Made by a program: the position numbers and the translations under genes. From the NCBI RefSeq assembly GCF_009727055.1, contig NC_052360.1:66570553-66634552 (forward strand): a DNA stretch of 64,000 nucleotides. Reading direction: 5' to 3'. This document shows positions 12,146 through 22,929 of this stretch, one piece after another. The notes beneath the pieces were generated by a model. The model did not search any database and was not told the DNA's origin. It saw nothing but the letters and a program-made list of their open reading frames with translations. This stretch comes from Benincasa hispida. Its lineage: Eukaryota > Streptophyta > Magnoliopsida > Cucurbitales > Cucurbitaceae. Numbering within the stretch: the first letter of the stretch is position 1; every line of letters starts with the position of its first letter.

Positions 12146-13980
12146 TGTAACGACCCGACCCCCAAGGACTTAGGTTAAGCCGTTACTAAAATAAATGCAT
12201 GCATAGGATTTGAAATGACGCTCAGTTATGTTGAAATAAATGCTAAATAGACAAGAGAAGTTCAAAAGACATTAATTTAATGCAATTGTTAAAACAATAA
12301 TAGGGTACCCATAATTCGTAAAGACTATTAAAAGTATATAAAAAAAAACAATCCTTCATAATAAGTTTCAAACAGTAAAACTAAACATTAGGGAAAAAAT
12401 AAGGACTCTAAATTTCATGATGCGGAAGTGTAAAAACTAGTCCCAGTGGCACGATCACGAATTCCGCTGCACCATCGCTGGTGCATCTCTACCACTACCT
12501 GAAACATCAACATAAGAAAGAATGAGTATGAAATACTCAGTAAGTAACCCCACCACTGGGGTCAGGCTAGGCATCTATGTCCTCTAGATACCCACCTATG
12601 GCACATAGACACCTGAAATAGATGAGAGACTAAGTCCTATCCTACTGTAGTTAAGTATGCCCACTACCTACTGGTGAGCATCTAACTAATCAGTGAGGAC
12701 ATTCACACAGTCTCAACGTTCAAAAATCAACACCGTACGAATCTATGACATATATGTAATCCTCGATACCATGGCTCTACCACATACACATAATCCTCAA
12801 CAACATATTCTACAACATTCATGTATACCTTAACATCATAGTTCCACAACATACAAGTATGCCTCAACATCAACAGATCAGATATCAACATATGGAAACA
12901 CATACCACCTCATACTAACAATCAAGTGCCTAGGTGTATATTTAAACAAATCAGAACTCGTTCCAGAACATACTTTATTCAGGTCATACTATCAATCAAC
13001 ATGCTAACATTTACCATAACATACACTCATCACGCTAGCATACAAATAAAGCCTAGCCCGTGGGCAGATCCAGTGGTAAGATCACTTACCTTAATCGAAA
13101 TTCTACAGATAAACTCAGACAACCAAACGATGACCGTGGTTTGAAGAAACGATCCTACATATGAATACAACCATTAAGTTTCAGTCCAAAAATAATTGCA
13201 ACATCTCAGATTCAAAACCACAATACCCAAAAGCTTACCCAAAGAACTTGATTAACAACCACTCCAAAATCTTCTTCCAACAGATTTTAACTCCCAATGG
13301 ACGACAACTTTGAACCTTAAAGATACAAGGGTTAAGTCAAACTTAATTCAGTAATCAAAGCGTGCCCACAAGCCAACAATAAGGATTATAACTCTTACCA
13401 AAACACTTGTCAAACGATCTTGAATTCGTTGGACAGTCGCTGCTGTAGTTTCCCAAGCTCAAATCTAAAATCAAAACAATGCGACTAATTTAACCTTTAA
13501 TCCAATTTAGTGGGCATCCAAAATCTTTCATGAAATCCAACCACAAAATTGATCTTACCAAAAACTAAATGTCCGACAAAGACCCACGCAACAGAAGATA
13601 GGCAGCGCAGCGATGGACGGTAGAGAATCCGGCTGGAGGCGACAGCGGCTCAAGCTGCTGATAGATAGCGGCGGAGTGCGGCGGTCAGGGGCTGGATAGG
13701 CGGTGGCGATTCAGACCGACTGGGCGAGATCGGCACGATGGGCGACGTAGGTAGGCAGTGAGGGAGGCGTGGCGATCGGCGGCAGGTCTAGCTTTTTTCT
13801 TTTTCAGTAATTATACTAATTTGAAAATTAAATAATTTTGAATAATTTTCACGCCAACAATTAAATCCTCGCACTTATACTTTAAATTTAAAATTTCAAA
13901 CATGCCCTTCAATTAAGGACAATTACTGAAAAAGAAAAATTACATTATTATTAAATAATAAAAAGGTGTGGGATGTTACA
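12146..13980 (-). repeat. gypsy 5' LTR (right copy, 1835 bp)
   Basis: Starts TGTAACGACC and ends GGGATGTTACA. It lacks the minisatellite and about 220 bp near its outer end, and carries about 300 bp (12735-13030) missing from the left LTR. Confidence 0.93.
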
Positions 13981-13985
13981 GTGGA
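13981..13985. repeat. target site duplication GTGGA, right copy
   Basis: Exact repeat of 5567-5571 immediately outside the right gypsy LTR. Confidence 0.95.
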
Positions 13986-14170
13986 GACGTTTTTGCATAT
14001 GTTAGTACAGTTTTTCCCTCTGTAAATTTGTTGTTCATGCTGTAATTTCTTTGTAAATTGTATAACCGCTTGTTTTGAAGTCGACTGTAAATGATTTGTT
14101 AATTCATGATTGTAATTTTGAAAAGTCTAGTTCTGCTGCTCACGAAAATCTCGAGTTTTGATTTCCTTCA
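13986..14170 (+). repeat. copia 3' LTR, final part
   Basis: This piece joins 5571 if the gypsy element and one GTGGA are removed. Its end, with GATTTCCTTCA, corresponds to the end of the inverted related LTR at 15031. Confidence 0.85.
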
Positions 14171-14209
14171 GTACTAAACTCCTCGTAATCGTCTACACGA
14201 AAGAAAAAA

Positions 14210-14710
14210 CACTTCGCTCTATCGTTTAACAACGCTCACAGAGCTAAACGATCATTTAGCAACAATCGCGTACCTTTTACTAAGTGATGAAGCCCGAGGT
14301 ACGTGACTGCCTAGCGCGTTCTGCACAACGCCAACCTTACGCGATCGTCTAAACGACTACGATATGGCAAAGCACCATCGCCTAAACAATCACTTAGTGA
14401 ACGCCTTAGTATCGTATACCACGCAATCATGTAGGTAGGAACTAAGTTATGAAGAAAGCTAACTACACGATCGTCTAGCATGCGCCTTTTACTAAACAAT
14501 GAGCATCAAATGCTCCCACTAAGATCGTCTACTTCTAGCGCCTACGTGATCGGCCAACCAACGCTACGCGATAGAGTAAACGATTTACCCCCATCATTTA
14601 GTATTAGCTACATGATCGTTTAGGAAATACTACATGATCGTATAGAAAAATCTACACGATCGCTTAGATAAATTCCAACGATCGTTTGCCTTAGGCTACA
14701 TGATACCATC
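14210..14710 (-). repeat. CGATCG motif cluster in the copia leader
   Basis: About fifteen variants of ACGATCGTTTAG / CTACACGATCG / TACATGATCGTTTAG are spread over 500 bp. They match in core and orientation mix the clusters inside the LTRs of the same family, yet the bases between them do not align by eye. Confidence 0.7.
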
Positions 14711-15015
14711 AACTCTTGGTCTTCTTCCTCGTTGAGAATTGCATCTTCATACTTTGCATCACAAATGACTTGACAAACTCAAACCCTTTGAATTACAGAC
14801 TCGATTGCATGTTAATTACGCCCAAAAACACAGGGGCCTTTACAAATTAACACTTTGTAATTGAAGAAAGCTTTAAACAAAGGCAATTAAACCCATAAAC
14901 ATTCATCAACTCCATCCACAAATGCACTTAACAATTAAACACAAATATAGAAAATCCACCAAGACTATAAAAAAAGTTCAAAACATAATTGAAATTTGAA
15001 ATATCAGAACAACCT

Positions 15016-15029
15016 GGCTCTAATACCAA
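15016..15029 (-). other. primer binding site of the minus-strand copia element
   Basis: The minus strand reads TTGGTATTAGAGCC next to the LTR end at 15031, close to the initiator tRNA-Met complement TGGTATCAGAGC with one mismatch. Confidence 0.85.
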
Positions 15030-15030
15030 T

Positions 15031-17131
15031 TGAAGAAAATCGAACATGAGGATTTCCTTGACCAACGGAAGGATCATTTTAAATTACAATCATATATGAA
15101 CTTTATAATTACAATCACAAACGGAAACATATGGTTATGTGAAATACACAGAAATTATAGCATGCTATACAAAAGATCAAGGACAAGAGCAACACACTTT
15201 TGTATACTCATCTTCGAGTTCCTTGATCATGAATGCTCGATCACAGCAACACAGCAACACATGAACGCTCGTCCAACACGATCGCTACACTGCACGAACA
15301 CCGCACACTTGAACTAAGCGATCGCCAAGGTCATGAACACCTCGAATAGTCTCCACAGAGCCTCAACAGTGTCAAGTTGAGTATGACACCACCAAGAAGG
15401 TTACCTTGGTATTCTCAGTGTGAGAATCCAGATGGTGGGCTCTGTGTGGACTTAGTTCGAGGCAGAAAATCGGAGGAACCATAATCGTGTAAACAATTGA
15501 GCAAGTGGGAGATGCAAGAACCTATCGTATAGGTCGATGCCCAATCATTTAGGAAAAGCTAAGCCATCGTCAAGCAAAAGCTATGCGATCGTTTAGCTCA
15601 TCGCTTAGTTGAGTGTCTATCGCCTAAGAACACTCCACGATCGTTTAGCTAACTCCAAGTTGTCGTTTAGTAAATCTAACTTACTTGACAACTTCCTGTG
15701 AGAATTTTTTGAGATTGGTAATCTCAAAATCACATTAATCAACCTTACTAAAAATAGGGAAAGATTTTTCCTTTTATCTCACGGTTACCATGAAACCATC
15801 AATAACCTCCTACTCAATTGATTATTAGAGAAAAAGAGATAAGTATCTAATAACTAATATTATTATAAATATAAATGATAACTAACTTATCATAATATAT
15901 TTATAAACTATAGTTTTAATATTTCATCTCATGAAACATATAAACCATAGCTCTTTTTCTATTCCATAGTACTAAATGTAAATCTCATTTACATTAATAC
16001 TCCACCAGATGTATCTCATACCCATACCGATCATATCATATATAATTGAATTACCTCTTGTCAATTTGAACATTTCAAATCAACACCAAGAACTGATCCT
16101 CAACTTAAATCTATTGAGCTACCAAGGGGACCTTATGAACCTATAGCTCGAAGCTCCAACGGTACGTGAATAACTGATTAAACTCTTTAGTCACGGGATC
16201 CACCATCCATTAACTGTCAGGCACTCCACTAAAGACTAACAATTGAACTCTCCTTACCACAAATATATTATGTGTCCATCTTAACCAATCAACAATCTGA
16301 CAACCCTTCACAGATCGCCCGTAAGTACAACTCGACCAATAACCGTTATGCCCCTGTAGTTACATCTAACTCCTTAAGTACCACTAAATCCTCTAATGAA
16401 CATAAGTCATAGTCCTACTATGACTAAGTCCTCTCTTCTAAAGAAAAGTTGTGGCCACTATGTTCAAGCCTCGGAATCAGCTCTTAAAGGAGCAATCTCT
16501 CTACTTACCCCTCCTTCGAGAAAGGAGTGAATTCCCTCTTATGTATTGAGTTCTCAGCTCCAAAATCAAACAAGTCCCCAAAAAGGTAGGCATGCTAAGT
16601 TGGCAATTTTGGAACTCTCACCCATACTATTCAAAGGACCACCCTCAAAGGCAGGAGTTCCTAAAACATTCAGGATTGAGGTCGTGTCACCTATAGTCGT
16701 TTAGGTGAGATGTAAGTCTCCAATATCAACGGCGTTATATACAGAGTCTAGTCATCTTGTGGTCCGATCTTATACAAACTCTTTGTATAGGACACCTCCG
16801 CTCGCATGTCTTCACATGAACGGTCAGGATCAACCATCTGTAGTAGTTTATAACACTTACAAACCTCTATAAAGTGGGTCGTATCCGTAGTGTCACCAGG
16901 ATCAGGTATCCCACCTTAATCCTTATACTACAGACCTATTTAGATTGTCACTTAAGGCATGATTTCTTATATATCACATATACATGCTTAAGTTTACATA
17001 AGATAACCATGGAGCTTTGTTTATTAGATATGAGTAAATGCCAGAATGAAATAACAGTTATTTTATTCATAAAACAATGTTAGGATTACAAACAACGAGA
17101 CTCTGAAAGAATTAAGACACCAATCTCAATA
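15031..17131 (-). repeat. copia 5' LTR, minus orientation (about 2.1 kb)
   Basis: Reverse-complement matches to 3500-5571 run along nearly its whole length, for example the segment around ATGAATAAAATAAxTGTTATTTxATTCTGG near the LTR start. Its outer terminus reads CTCAATA instead of an expected CAACA, so the first dinucleotide is mutated. It includes another CGATCG cluster at 15520-15670. Frames such as 15030-15317 are chance frames. Confidence 0.9.
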
Positions 17132-17900
17132 GTTTCATCATGATCGTTGAATCAGATAAGATTAATTTGGTCCAATTTGATATTATTATTTGGGTTAAAA
17201 TTCAACTAAGCCCAAAAATAGGTCGAATTTGACCCGAATGTCAAATCAGACCCTAATCTAATTAACTTGGCCCAAAGGCTAGGCTCATGGACCAACCAAG
17301 CCCAATTTGGGCCCAAACCCATGTAAGGCTCATGAGAAACCTCTATAAATAGAGGCCCTATCTCTTCGTTTAGGGGAGAAGGAATGAAGGCAAAATCTCT
17401 CGAAGATCTGAAGTCTGAAGCTCCAAGGATCTGAAGAACATAACTTCTTCAAATCTTTGAAGATCAGGAGACACTAAAACTCTGAAGATCAGAAGGCATA
17501 TCAAAGCTCTACAGATCAGAAGATCAAAAGACATATCACAGTTCTAAAGACCGACATCTTTTGAAGATACAAGTAATCTAACCACGCTTGAAGACTAAAG
17601 TCCTTTAGAGATACAAGCAGTCCTTTCAAAATACAAGCATACTTCCAAGACTTCAACTCCAAGATCGTCCCGTGTTTCGCTTCCCCAAATCAAGCGTACA
17701 CATTCGACTGAGAGAGAATCAGAGGATCAAGTACTAGAGATCAACATCAACACCAACTCAAGTTCAACTCCACGAAACAAGTTTCTTCGAAAACCTCATG
17801 CGAACACTAATCCTCAAAGAAGATCATTAAGCTCAAAGACCAATCATCCAAGAAGATTATCGTACACATGATTCGCGTGGTCCTGAGCACGAATGCTATG
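17132..17900 (+). repeat. LTR-like region with TATA box
   Basis: The stretch has U3-like sequence, TATAAATA at 17344-17351 and then a downstream leader built of imperfect GAAGATCTGAAG / GATCAGAAG motifs (17398-17540). Its tail, CCACGAAACAAGTTTCTTCG...TGCGAACA (17770-17805), closely resembles 23877-23912. I see no clean TG...CA ends or duplication, so the limits are approximate and the element unnamed. Confidence 0.5.
17344..17351 (+). promoter_or_regulatory. TATA box of the LTR-like region
   Basis: TATAAATA sits within a short GC-flanked palindrome (CCTCTATAAATAGAGG), typical of plant LTR promoters; transcription would start about 30 bp downstream. Confidence 0.6.
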
Positions 17901-17911
17901 CTCCTTGGGAG

Positions 17912-18454
17912 ATGCCTAACCAAACCCCATTATCGATGCCGCATCCTTCAATCAATATAAGTAATTTTTCAGAAAATTTAGTTGATGAACTTTTTGACTA
18001 CTCTTGTGAGTTTGTGCAGGAACATTGTAATCTTTCTCAAGAACCATCGAGTTTTCAGCAGGATAGCTTCTATTACGAACATGAGGTTAGAACCAACTTT
18101 CAAAATCTATGTGACCTCATTGCCTAGATTACCGATTCAGTTAGGAGAATCGATGAGCCTTGGGAAGATGCATCTTTTGAAGATACAGAGTTAAATGGTG
18201 GAGAGATTCACATTGATGATCTAGTAGAGCTGCCAGTTCTTTGAAATTCCTATCAAGGTAAGACGTTGGATTTAATAATGTGTGAACTTGCTAATGGCTT
18301 TTCTAATTGTGAGCAGGATTCAATTGAGTTTCACCTGGAGACTCAAACCCCCGTGCCGGTTAAGGTCCATCAAACACCTAAGCTTGCATGCTCCATGCTT
18401 ACATTGGAGAATCATTCGGAGCCTTCCGTCATCTTGGCACTAAAGCCAATCTAA
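17912..18454 (+). pseudogene. unrecognised degenerate ORF pieces
   Basis: A 71-codon frame (17912-18127, MPNQTPLSMPHPSIN...) and a 62-codon frame (18266-18454, ...VPVKVHQTPKLACSML...) lie in line with short closed stretches between them; 18128-18235 also reads in an acidic, protein-like way (DELNGGEIHIDD). Composition is acidic and polar with no motif I know. Their place after an LTR-like leader suggests a decayed gag-like or spacer ORF of a non-autonomous retrotransposon. They may also be chance frames. Confidence 0.3.
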
Positions 18455-19104
18455 TAGAGGAGTTTCCTTGGACCAACAATGAAGATGATGTTTATCCCAC
18501 GGCATATTCAAAACAAGTAAGTAGGGATAAGTATGAGCCAGTACCACACATTAGGAATCTCAAGTAAAATAGTTAGAGGTTTTCGAGCCTAGAACAATTC
18601 TTACTCCTAGAATTTCTTGCATCTTTGATTACTACTCGTATTTTCCTTACAAGTCAGAGTCAGTTGTTGAGTCTTTTCTTTCATCTACTCTTTTGAGACA
18701 TTTCAATCTTTTAATTCTTTCTTTTTCCCTTTTTTTTACTAAATATTAGAAAATCCAAATTTGACCTGTCTGGTTCTCGAAAGAGGATGAACTCTCTTAT
18801 AGCCCTACCAGGCTATATAGATTCATCCAAGAGAGGACCGGAGAAGTACGAAAAATTTTATGTATCTTGAAAGGCATAAAAGATGGGTCGCGTCGAGTAA
18901 TCAACATTAAAAATTTGCCCTTCCTGGAGGTAGCTAGGTGTCAAAAATAAAATAAAATTTTTTGGTTTTTTTTTAATAAATAATTTTCTTTTCTAAGTTT
19001 TTCATTTTTTAGATTTAATTCGTTTAGAATTAGTTTTGATTTTTAGAATAAACTATATAAGTTTTTAATCTTAGTTTTGATTGAAAAAAAAAAATAGGGC
19101 ATAG

Positions 19105-19376
19105 GGTTGCACTGCTGAGTAGCCAGCGTCAGGACACTGTGAGGCAGAATCACGTTTTAAACGCAGATTCTGTCATTTTTAAGTTTTCATTTTTTTCTTC
19201 AACTCATTTTCTCTCAATTTTTCTTCCCACCTCTCAACAAGGTTGCACCACTGAGTAGCCAGCATCGGGACACTGCGAGGCAGAATCACGTTTTAAATGT
19301 AGATTCTGTCATTTTTTAAGTTTTCATTTTCTTCTTCAACTCATTTTCTCTCAATTTTTCTTCCCACCTCTCAGCG
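19105..19376. repeat. 136-bp tandem duplication
   Basis: GGTTGCAC(T/C)(G/A)CTGAGTAGCC starts at 19105 and again at 19241; both units run to TTCTTCCCACCTCTCA with few differences, so this is a recent direct duplication. Confidence 0.92.
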
Positions 19377-19398
19377 ATTCTTCATCCCCATTTCAAAT

Positions 19399-19545
19399 CC
19401 AAACCATTTTGATTCCAAACTCTTCAATTCCTTAAGTTTTCAAGGATTTCCAAACCATTTTGATTCCAAACTCTTCAATTCCTTAAGTTTTCAAGGATTC
19501 CAATACCATTTTGCTTCCAAAACTCTCAATTCTTATAATGTTTTC
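19399..19545. repeat. 51-bp triplicate repeat
   Basis: Three units starting near 19399, 19450 and 19501, each with CCATTTTG(A/C)TTCCAAA and CTTCAATTCCTTAAG; the first two are nearly identical and the third has diverged. Confidence 0.88.
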
Positions 19546-20240
19546 TCGGATTTCTACCTGAAATTTTTGTATTTCTACCAAATTCTCAATCTCGAGGGCT
19601 TCTTTCTCTCATCTTAAGCAGGGCATTTCAACACCCAAAGGTAATGCATTTTCCCTTTTTCTTTAACTCTTTTATGATGATTCTTAAATGTGATTTGAGT
19701 TTGTGCTTGATAAAAGTGATTGAGATTTGTTGGAAAGAAATCTAAAATTTTCTGTCTTGAAAAAGAATGCATTTTTCTGTCTGAATTGTCTCGAGTGTGG
19801 ATATGTTAGTCAATAATATGTTTGGGAATTTTCTGCTTGGCAGGTTTATAATTCGATTGGATGGTGTGACGATAATTTTGTTTGAATTATAGTTTTAAGG
19901 GGAAAAAGGAGGGAAGTAGGATCTTTCCTTAGAGTTTTTAGCCTCATGTTCTGTGATTTCGTTAGAAAAACTTTTCCATGGGCCCTAAGGCAATAAGAAA
20001 AGGAAAAAATGTTGCCAATTCAAGTTGGTAAGAATTCTTCCTCCAGTGTTCCGAGGTCTAATATACTAGGTTTTATTTCTGAGGAGCCAAGAGTAGATAC
20101 CACCCAAGTAGTAAAGCTCTTAGAACCTAGTCCTAGAGCAAGCTTTTAACTTTAGAACCAAATTTCTATCACCAAAATCACTTCCCAAAATATGGGAGAG
20201 TCAGATGAAAGCCTTAGCAGCTAACCCTGGTAATGCTATA

Positions 20241-20524
20241 GTTCCTGTTGGTTAGAGAATTCTACCGTCGATATAGGACCTAGATAGGAGAATGTATCTT
20301 TAGGTAAGAGGTATTAGAGTCTCTTTCTCTTCCTCTAGAATAAATGAAACATTTGGCCTAGCACAGTTTGACGATGACTATTGTTCCTATTCGGTTAGAG
20401 AATTCTACGTCGAATATATGACCTAGATAAGAGATGTATCTTTAGGTAAGAGGTATTAGAGTCTCTTTCTCTTCCTCTAGAATAAATGAAACATTTGGCC
20501 TAGCACAGTTTGACAATGACTATA
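20241..20524. repeat. 142-bp tandem duplication
   Basis: GTTCCTxTTxGGTTAGAGAATTCTAC begins at 20241 and at 20383; both units end with ACAGTTTGAC(G/A)ATGACTAT. It falls in the upstream part of the env-like region. Confidence 0.9.
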
Positions 20525-20637
20525 GTCGATTTCTATCTCAACCACTGGACGAACAGGAGATTATTGAAGCTCTCTGTGGGCAAGGTGCTCAAAGGACACG
20601 TTCAAGTGGAGTTGCAGTAAGGTTTAGATCTACGGAC

Positions 20638-21081
20638 ATGTCCGTAGTAGGTCAAATTTGGCATTCTTTTGTATGTTCCAAATTGATGTCTGTCCTTAGA
20701 TTGACCGATGTAACCCGAGATAGGGCCAAACTTCTTTACTGTCTCATTCAGGGTATGTCCATTAACATCGGGAGAGTAATTCATGCTTTTATAAGACGAT
20801 GTGGACGTTGTTCTACAACAAGTAGCCTTGGACAACCTAGCTTAATAACCTTGTTATGTCAAAGGTCCGAAGTAGAAATACCGAGGAATGAAGAGCGTGT
20901 AGGGCATAAAGCTCCAATTTCTAAGACTACCATCTCAGCCTTCCGAGGCCGTAGAGTTGAGGAACTCCATGAACAAGAACAAGAAGAGCTAGGTGAGGAA
21001 GATGAGAATTTAGGAGAAAAACTACTTAGGGTAGAAATTCCCGGTCATCCTCGTGAACAAGCCACTAATGGTAAACCTTAG
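20638..21081 (+). CDS. env-like / plant transposon protein fragment (147 aa)
   Basis: The frame reads VGQIWHSFVCSKLMSVLRL, then DVTRDRAKLLYCLIQGMSINIGRVI. A W...F...L.P/S...DRA.LLY.I..G..INIG pattern is what I recall for the widespread 'putative plant transposon protein' domain that follows pol in Athila/Calypso-type elements. The C-terminal part is highly acidic (EELHEQEQEELGEEDENLGEKL), possibly a coiled coil. There is no clear membrane segment or signal peptide, so no direct sign of an envelope role. The true start is probably upstream in broken sequence (20000-20600), where ATGGGCCCTAAGGCAATAAG at 19978 could be the original start. Likely a dead remnant. Confidence 0.55.
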   Translation: MSVVGQIWHSFVCSKLMSVLRLTDVTRDRAKLLYCLIQGMSINIGRVIHAFIRRCGRCSTTSSLGQPSLITLLCQRSEVEIPRNEERVGHKAPISKTTISAFRGRRVEELHEQEQEELGEEDENLGEKLLRVEIPGHPREQATNGKP

Positions 21082-21577
21082 GTGAGCAAGCACGTAGAAC
21101 TGCCATTGAAGCCTTAAGGGTGAGTCATGAAACCGCTCGCTAAGTTAGGCAGTTAGGCATAGGCAAAGAACGGTCAATTTCATGTGCGAATGAGACCGTC
21201 TCTACTACACTAGCATAGGTTTTCAGTATGATCTTTAATGAGAGCCTGACTCACCTGATTCGGATTAATTTGGCATCACACATGTTTTCCTAGGTATCTT
21301 CTTCCATTTTTGCCCTATTTTTTATCTTTCATTTTTCATTTTCATTTTTTATTTGCTTTCTAGGTCTAGAATTTTTAGACTAACTTTCTTCATTTTCTTG
21401 TAGCTTTTCTATTCCTTTCTTTTTCTTTTTCTTTTCTCTTTTGTAGGAATAAACAAGAATGAAAGAAAAACAAAAACAAAGAAGCAAGAAAAATATCTAC
21501 CATCACCCATTGCACGAAATCAAGGGGGTTCTTCTATTCTCTTTTCATTTTGTCTTTATGCTTAATTCTTAGTTTTA

Positions 21578-21614
21578 AACGTTGAGGACAATGTTTAGTT
21601 TTTAAGTTGGGGAA
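21578..21614 (+). other. Athila-type conserved GAGGACAATG...GTTGGGG motif
   Basis: TTGAGGACAATGTTTAG followed by TTAAGTTGGGGAAG matches the phrase commonly found after the env-like ORF in Athila-type elements, where the purine run may act as an internal or ancestral polypurine tract. Confidence 0.6.
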
Positions 21615-22914
21615 GGGAACATTACATGTTCTTGACATTTATTAGGGTTGTAAAAATGAGCCATGCTAAAAAGTTTTACTTTGTGATATCTTTGCATGTC
21701 TAGAACCGTTGAGCACCTGAGCTCGGGTTATGTGGATTTTGTGATCTTGATGATATATATCTAGATTAGGCTCAATTACATCCCTGTGGAATTTTTTTCT
21801 ATTCCCTTAAAAAACACACAATGTACTTGTCTTGGTATCATTTCTCTTATGTGACTCATTTTTGCTTTCTAAGTATGTTCATTCATTCAAAAAACACATT
21901 CACTTTGTTTGCCATGATCATTTGCTTTTCTCAATCTTTTGATTCTTATCAATGAACTTTGATGACACATTCTCTCAAGTAATGATATAAATCAATTTTA
22001 AACTTCTTAAAATCTTTTCATACAAGTTTTGATATTCATTTGTCAAAAGAAACATTCTTTTCCTTTTAACTTCATAAAAAATCGAATACTTAGTCTTTAG
22101 ACTTATTTATAATCTCAAACTCTTAGAAATGTCATATCTACTTGATTTTCTTTGTCACCCCGATAGGACAACCTTTAATCTAGGAACAACCATCTTATTT
22201 TAGAGGCAAGTCTAGACAAATAGGAATAAAAAGGGCCTAGTGAATAAAAAGGGCTATCACAAAAACAAAACAAAAAGAGGCAAACTTGCTAATTGACATA
22301 ACAAAATAATATAATCTTAACTAACGGGTGTGTCTGTGCATGGGTAGAGGTGAAAAGAGCTACCTCCATCGTGTTTCCGTTAGGGCCCGCAAGAAAAGAG
22401 CCATAGCTTCCCGGTGTTGTGAGTGTGAAAGCTATCCCTCTAAGTACAAGAAATGTCAATTACGTTTTGTGTGTGTGAGTTTAAAAGGCATCCTTGTATT
22501 AGAATTTCCTCTATCAAATGAAAGTTAGGTATATCCTAGACCGATAACCGAGCCAGTGTAGGGCGAAGAGAAATTGAGAGTCGGATATAGCCTTTCCACT
22601 AGTTTTAGCCTTTAAATAAACTAAAACTGAGTAGTCTTTTCTTTTATGGCTTTACAAGAAAAAGATGTTTTCTTTTAAAAAATAGGCTTCAATTCTTTGT
22701 AAGAAAAATTTTAAAGGCTTAAATGCCCATTTGTATCATTTGTTTGCTTCATTGTTGAGAAGAGAGATATGAATCAAATTTTTGGGCAAACCACATGAAC
22801 ATACTAAACATTTTTTTTAATGAGTTCTCTGAATGAATGCACATTTGATATTCATGTTTTTGCTTGAATGCATGCATATTTCTAGTTTAGGCCTACTCGA
22901 GACGACCAAGAACT

Positions 22915-22929
22915 AAGTTGGGGGTGCTT
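22915..22929 (+). other. putative polypurine tract before the Athila-like LTR
   Basis: AAGTTGGGGGTGC stands directly before TTTGTTAGGTTTTTAAAGG, the likely LTR start. A second copy of the same phrase lies 1.3 kb upstream at 21602. Confidence 0.55.

Larger units (their letters stand above)
5572..13980 (-). mobile_element. Ty3/gypsy chromovirus (Tekay/Del-like), nearly full length
   Basis: An 8.4 kb minus-strand element with two LTRs (5572-7556 and 12146-13980), a tRNA-Met primer binding site next to the right LTR, a polypurine tract next to the left LTR and a perfect 5-bp target duplication GTGGA. Domain order on the minus strand is gag with zinc knuckle, protease, RT, RNase H, integrase and a C-terminal chromodomain-like region, which is chromovirus order. 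The integrase tail (SPRFIGPFKVLERIG ... VFHVSMLRKYV) and the LTRs near 2 kb resemble the Tekay/Del group; that clade is my recall and not a tree. Stops and frameshifts are spread over the coding part, so it is not autonomous. Confidence 0.95.
1..14170 (+). mobile_element. Ty1/copia LTR retrotransposon (5' end off window), interrupted by a gypsy element
   Basis: Domains run in copia order on the plus strand: protease, GAG-pre-integrase, integrase, reverse transcriptase, RNase H, polypurine tract, 3' LTR. The 5' LTR and most of gag lie left of the window. The 3' LTR starts at 3500 and is split by a gypsy insertion (5572-13980 plus a 5-bp duplication); it resumes at 13986 and ends in TTCCTTCA at 14170. 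The end was placed by comparison with the related minus-strand LTR at 15031-17131, whose 3' end read on its own strand is TTTTCTTCA. The coding part has several stops and frameshifts, so the copy is dead. Bases 1-220 hold no recognisable gag domain. Confidence 0.9.
14171..17131 (-). mobile_element. related copia element, minus strand: 5' LTR plus leader
   Basis: An LTR at 15031-17131 is followed on the minus strand by a tRNA-Met-like primer binding site and about 850 bp of untranslated leader. The leader stops abruptly at 14170, exactly where the plus-strand copia LTR ends. The simplest reading is that the plus-strand copia inserted into the leader of this older element, whose remainder lies left of the window. 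No coding domain of this element is visible here. Confidence 0.8.

Noticed and set aside
15016..15029. tRNA gene
   Set aside because: Only the short tRNA-Met complement is present, as a primer site; no cloverleaf or A/B boxes.
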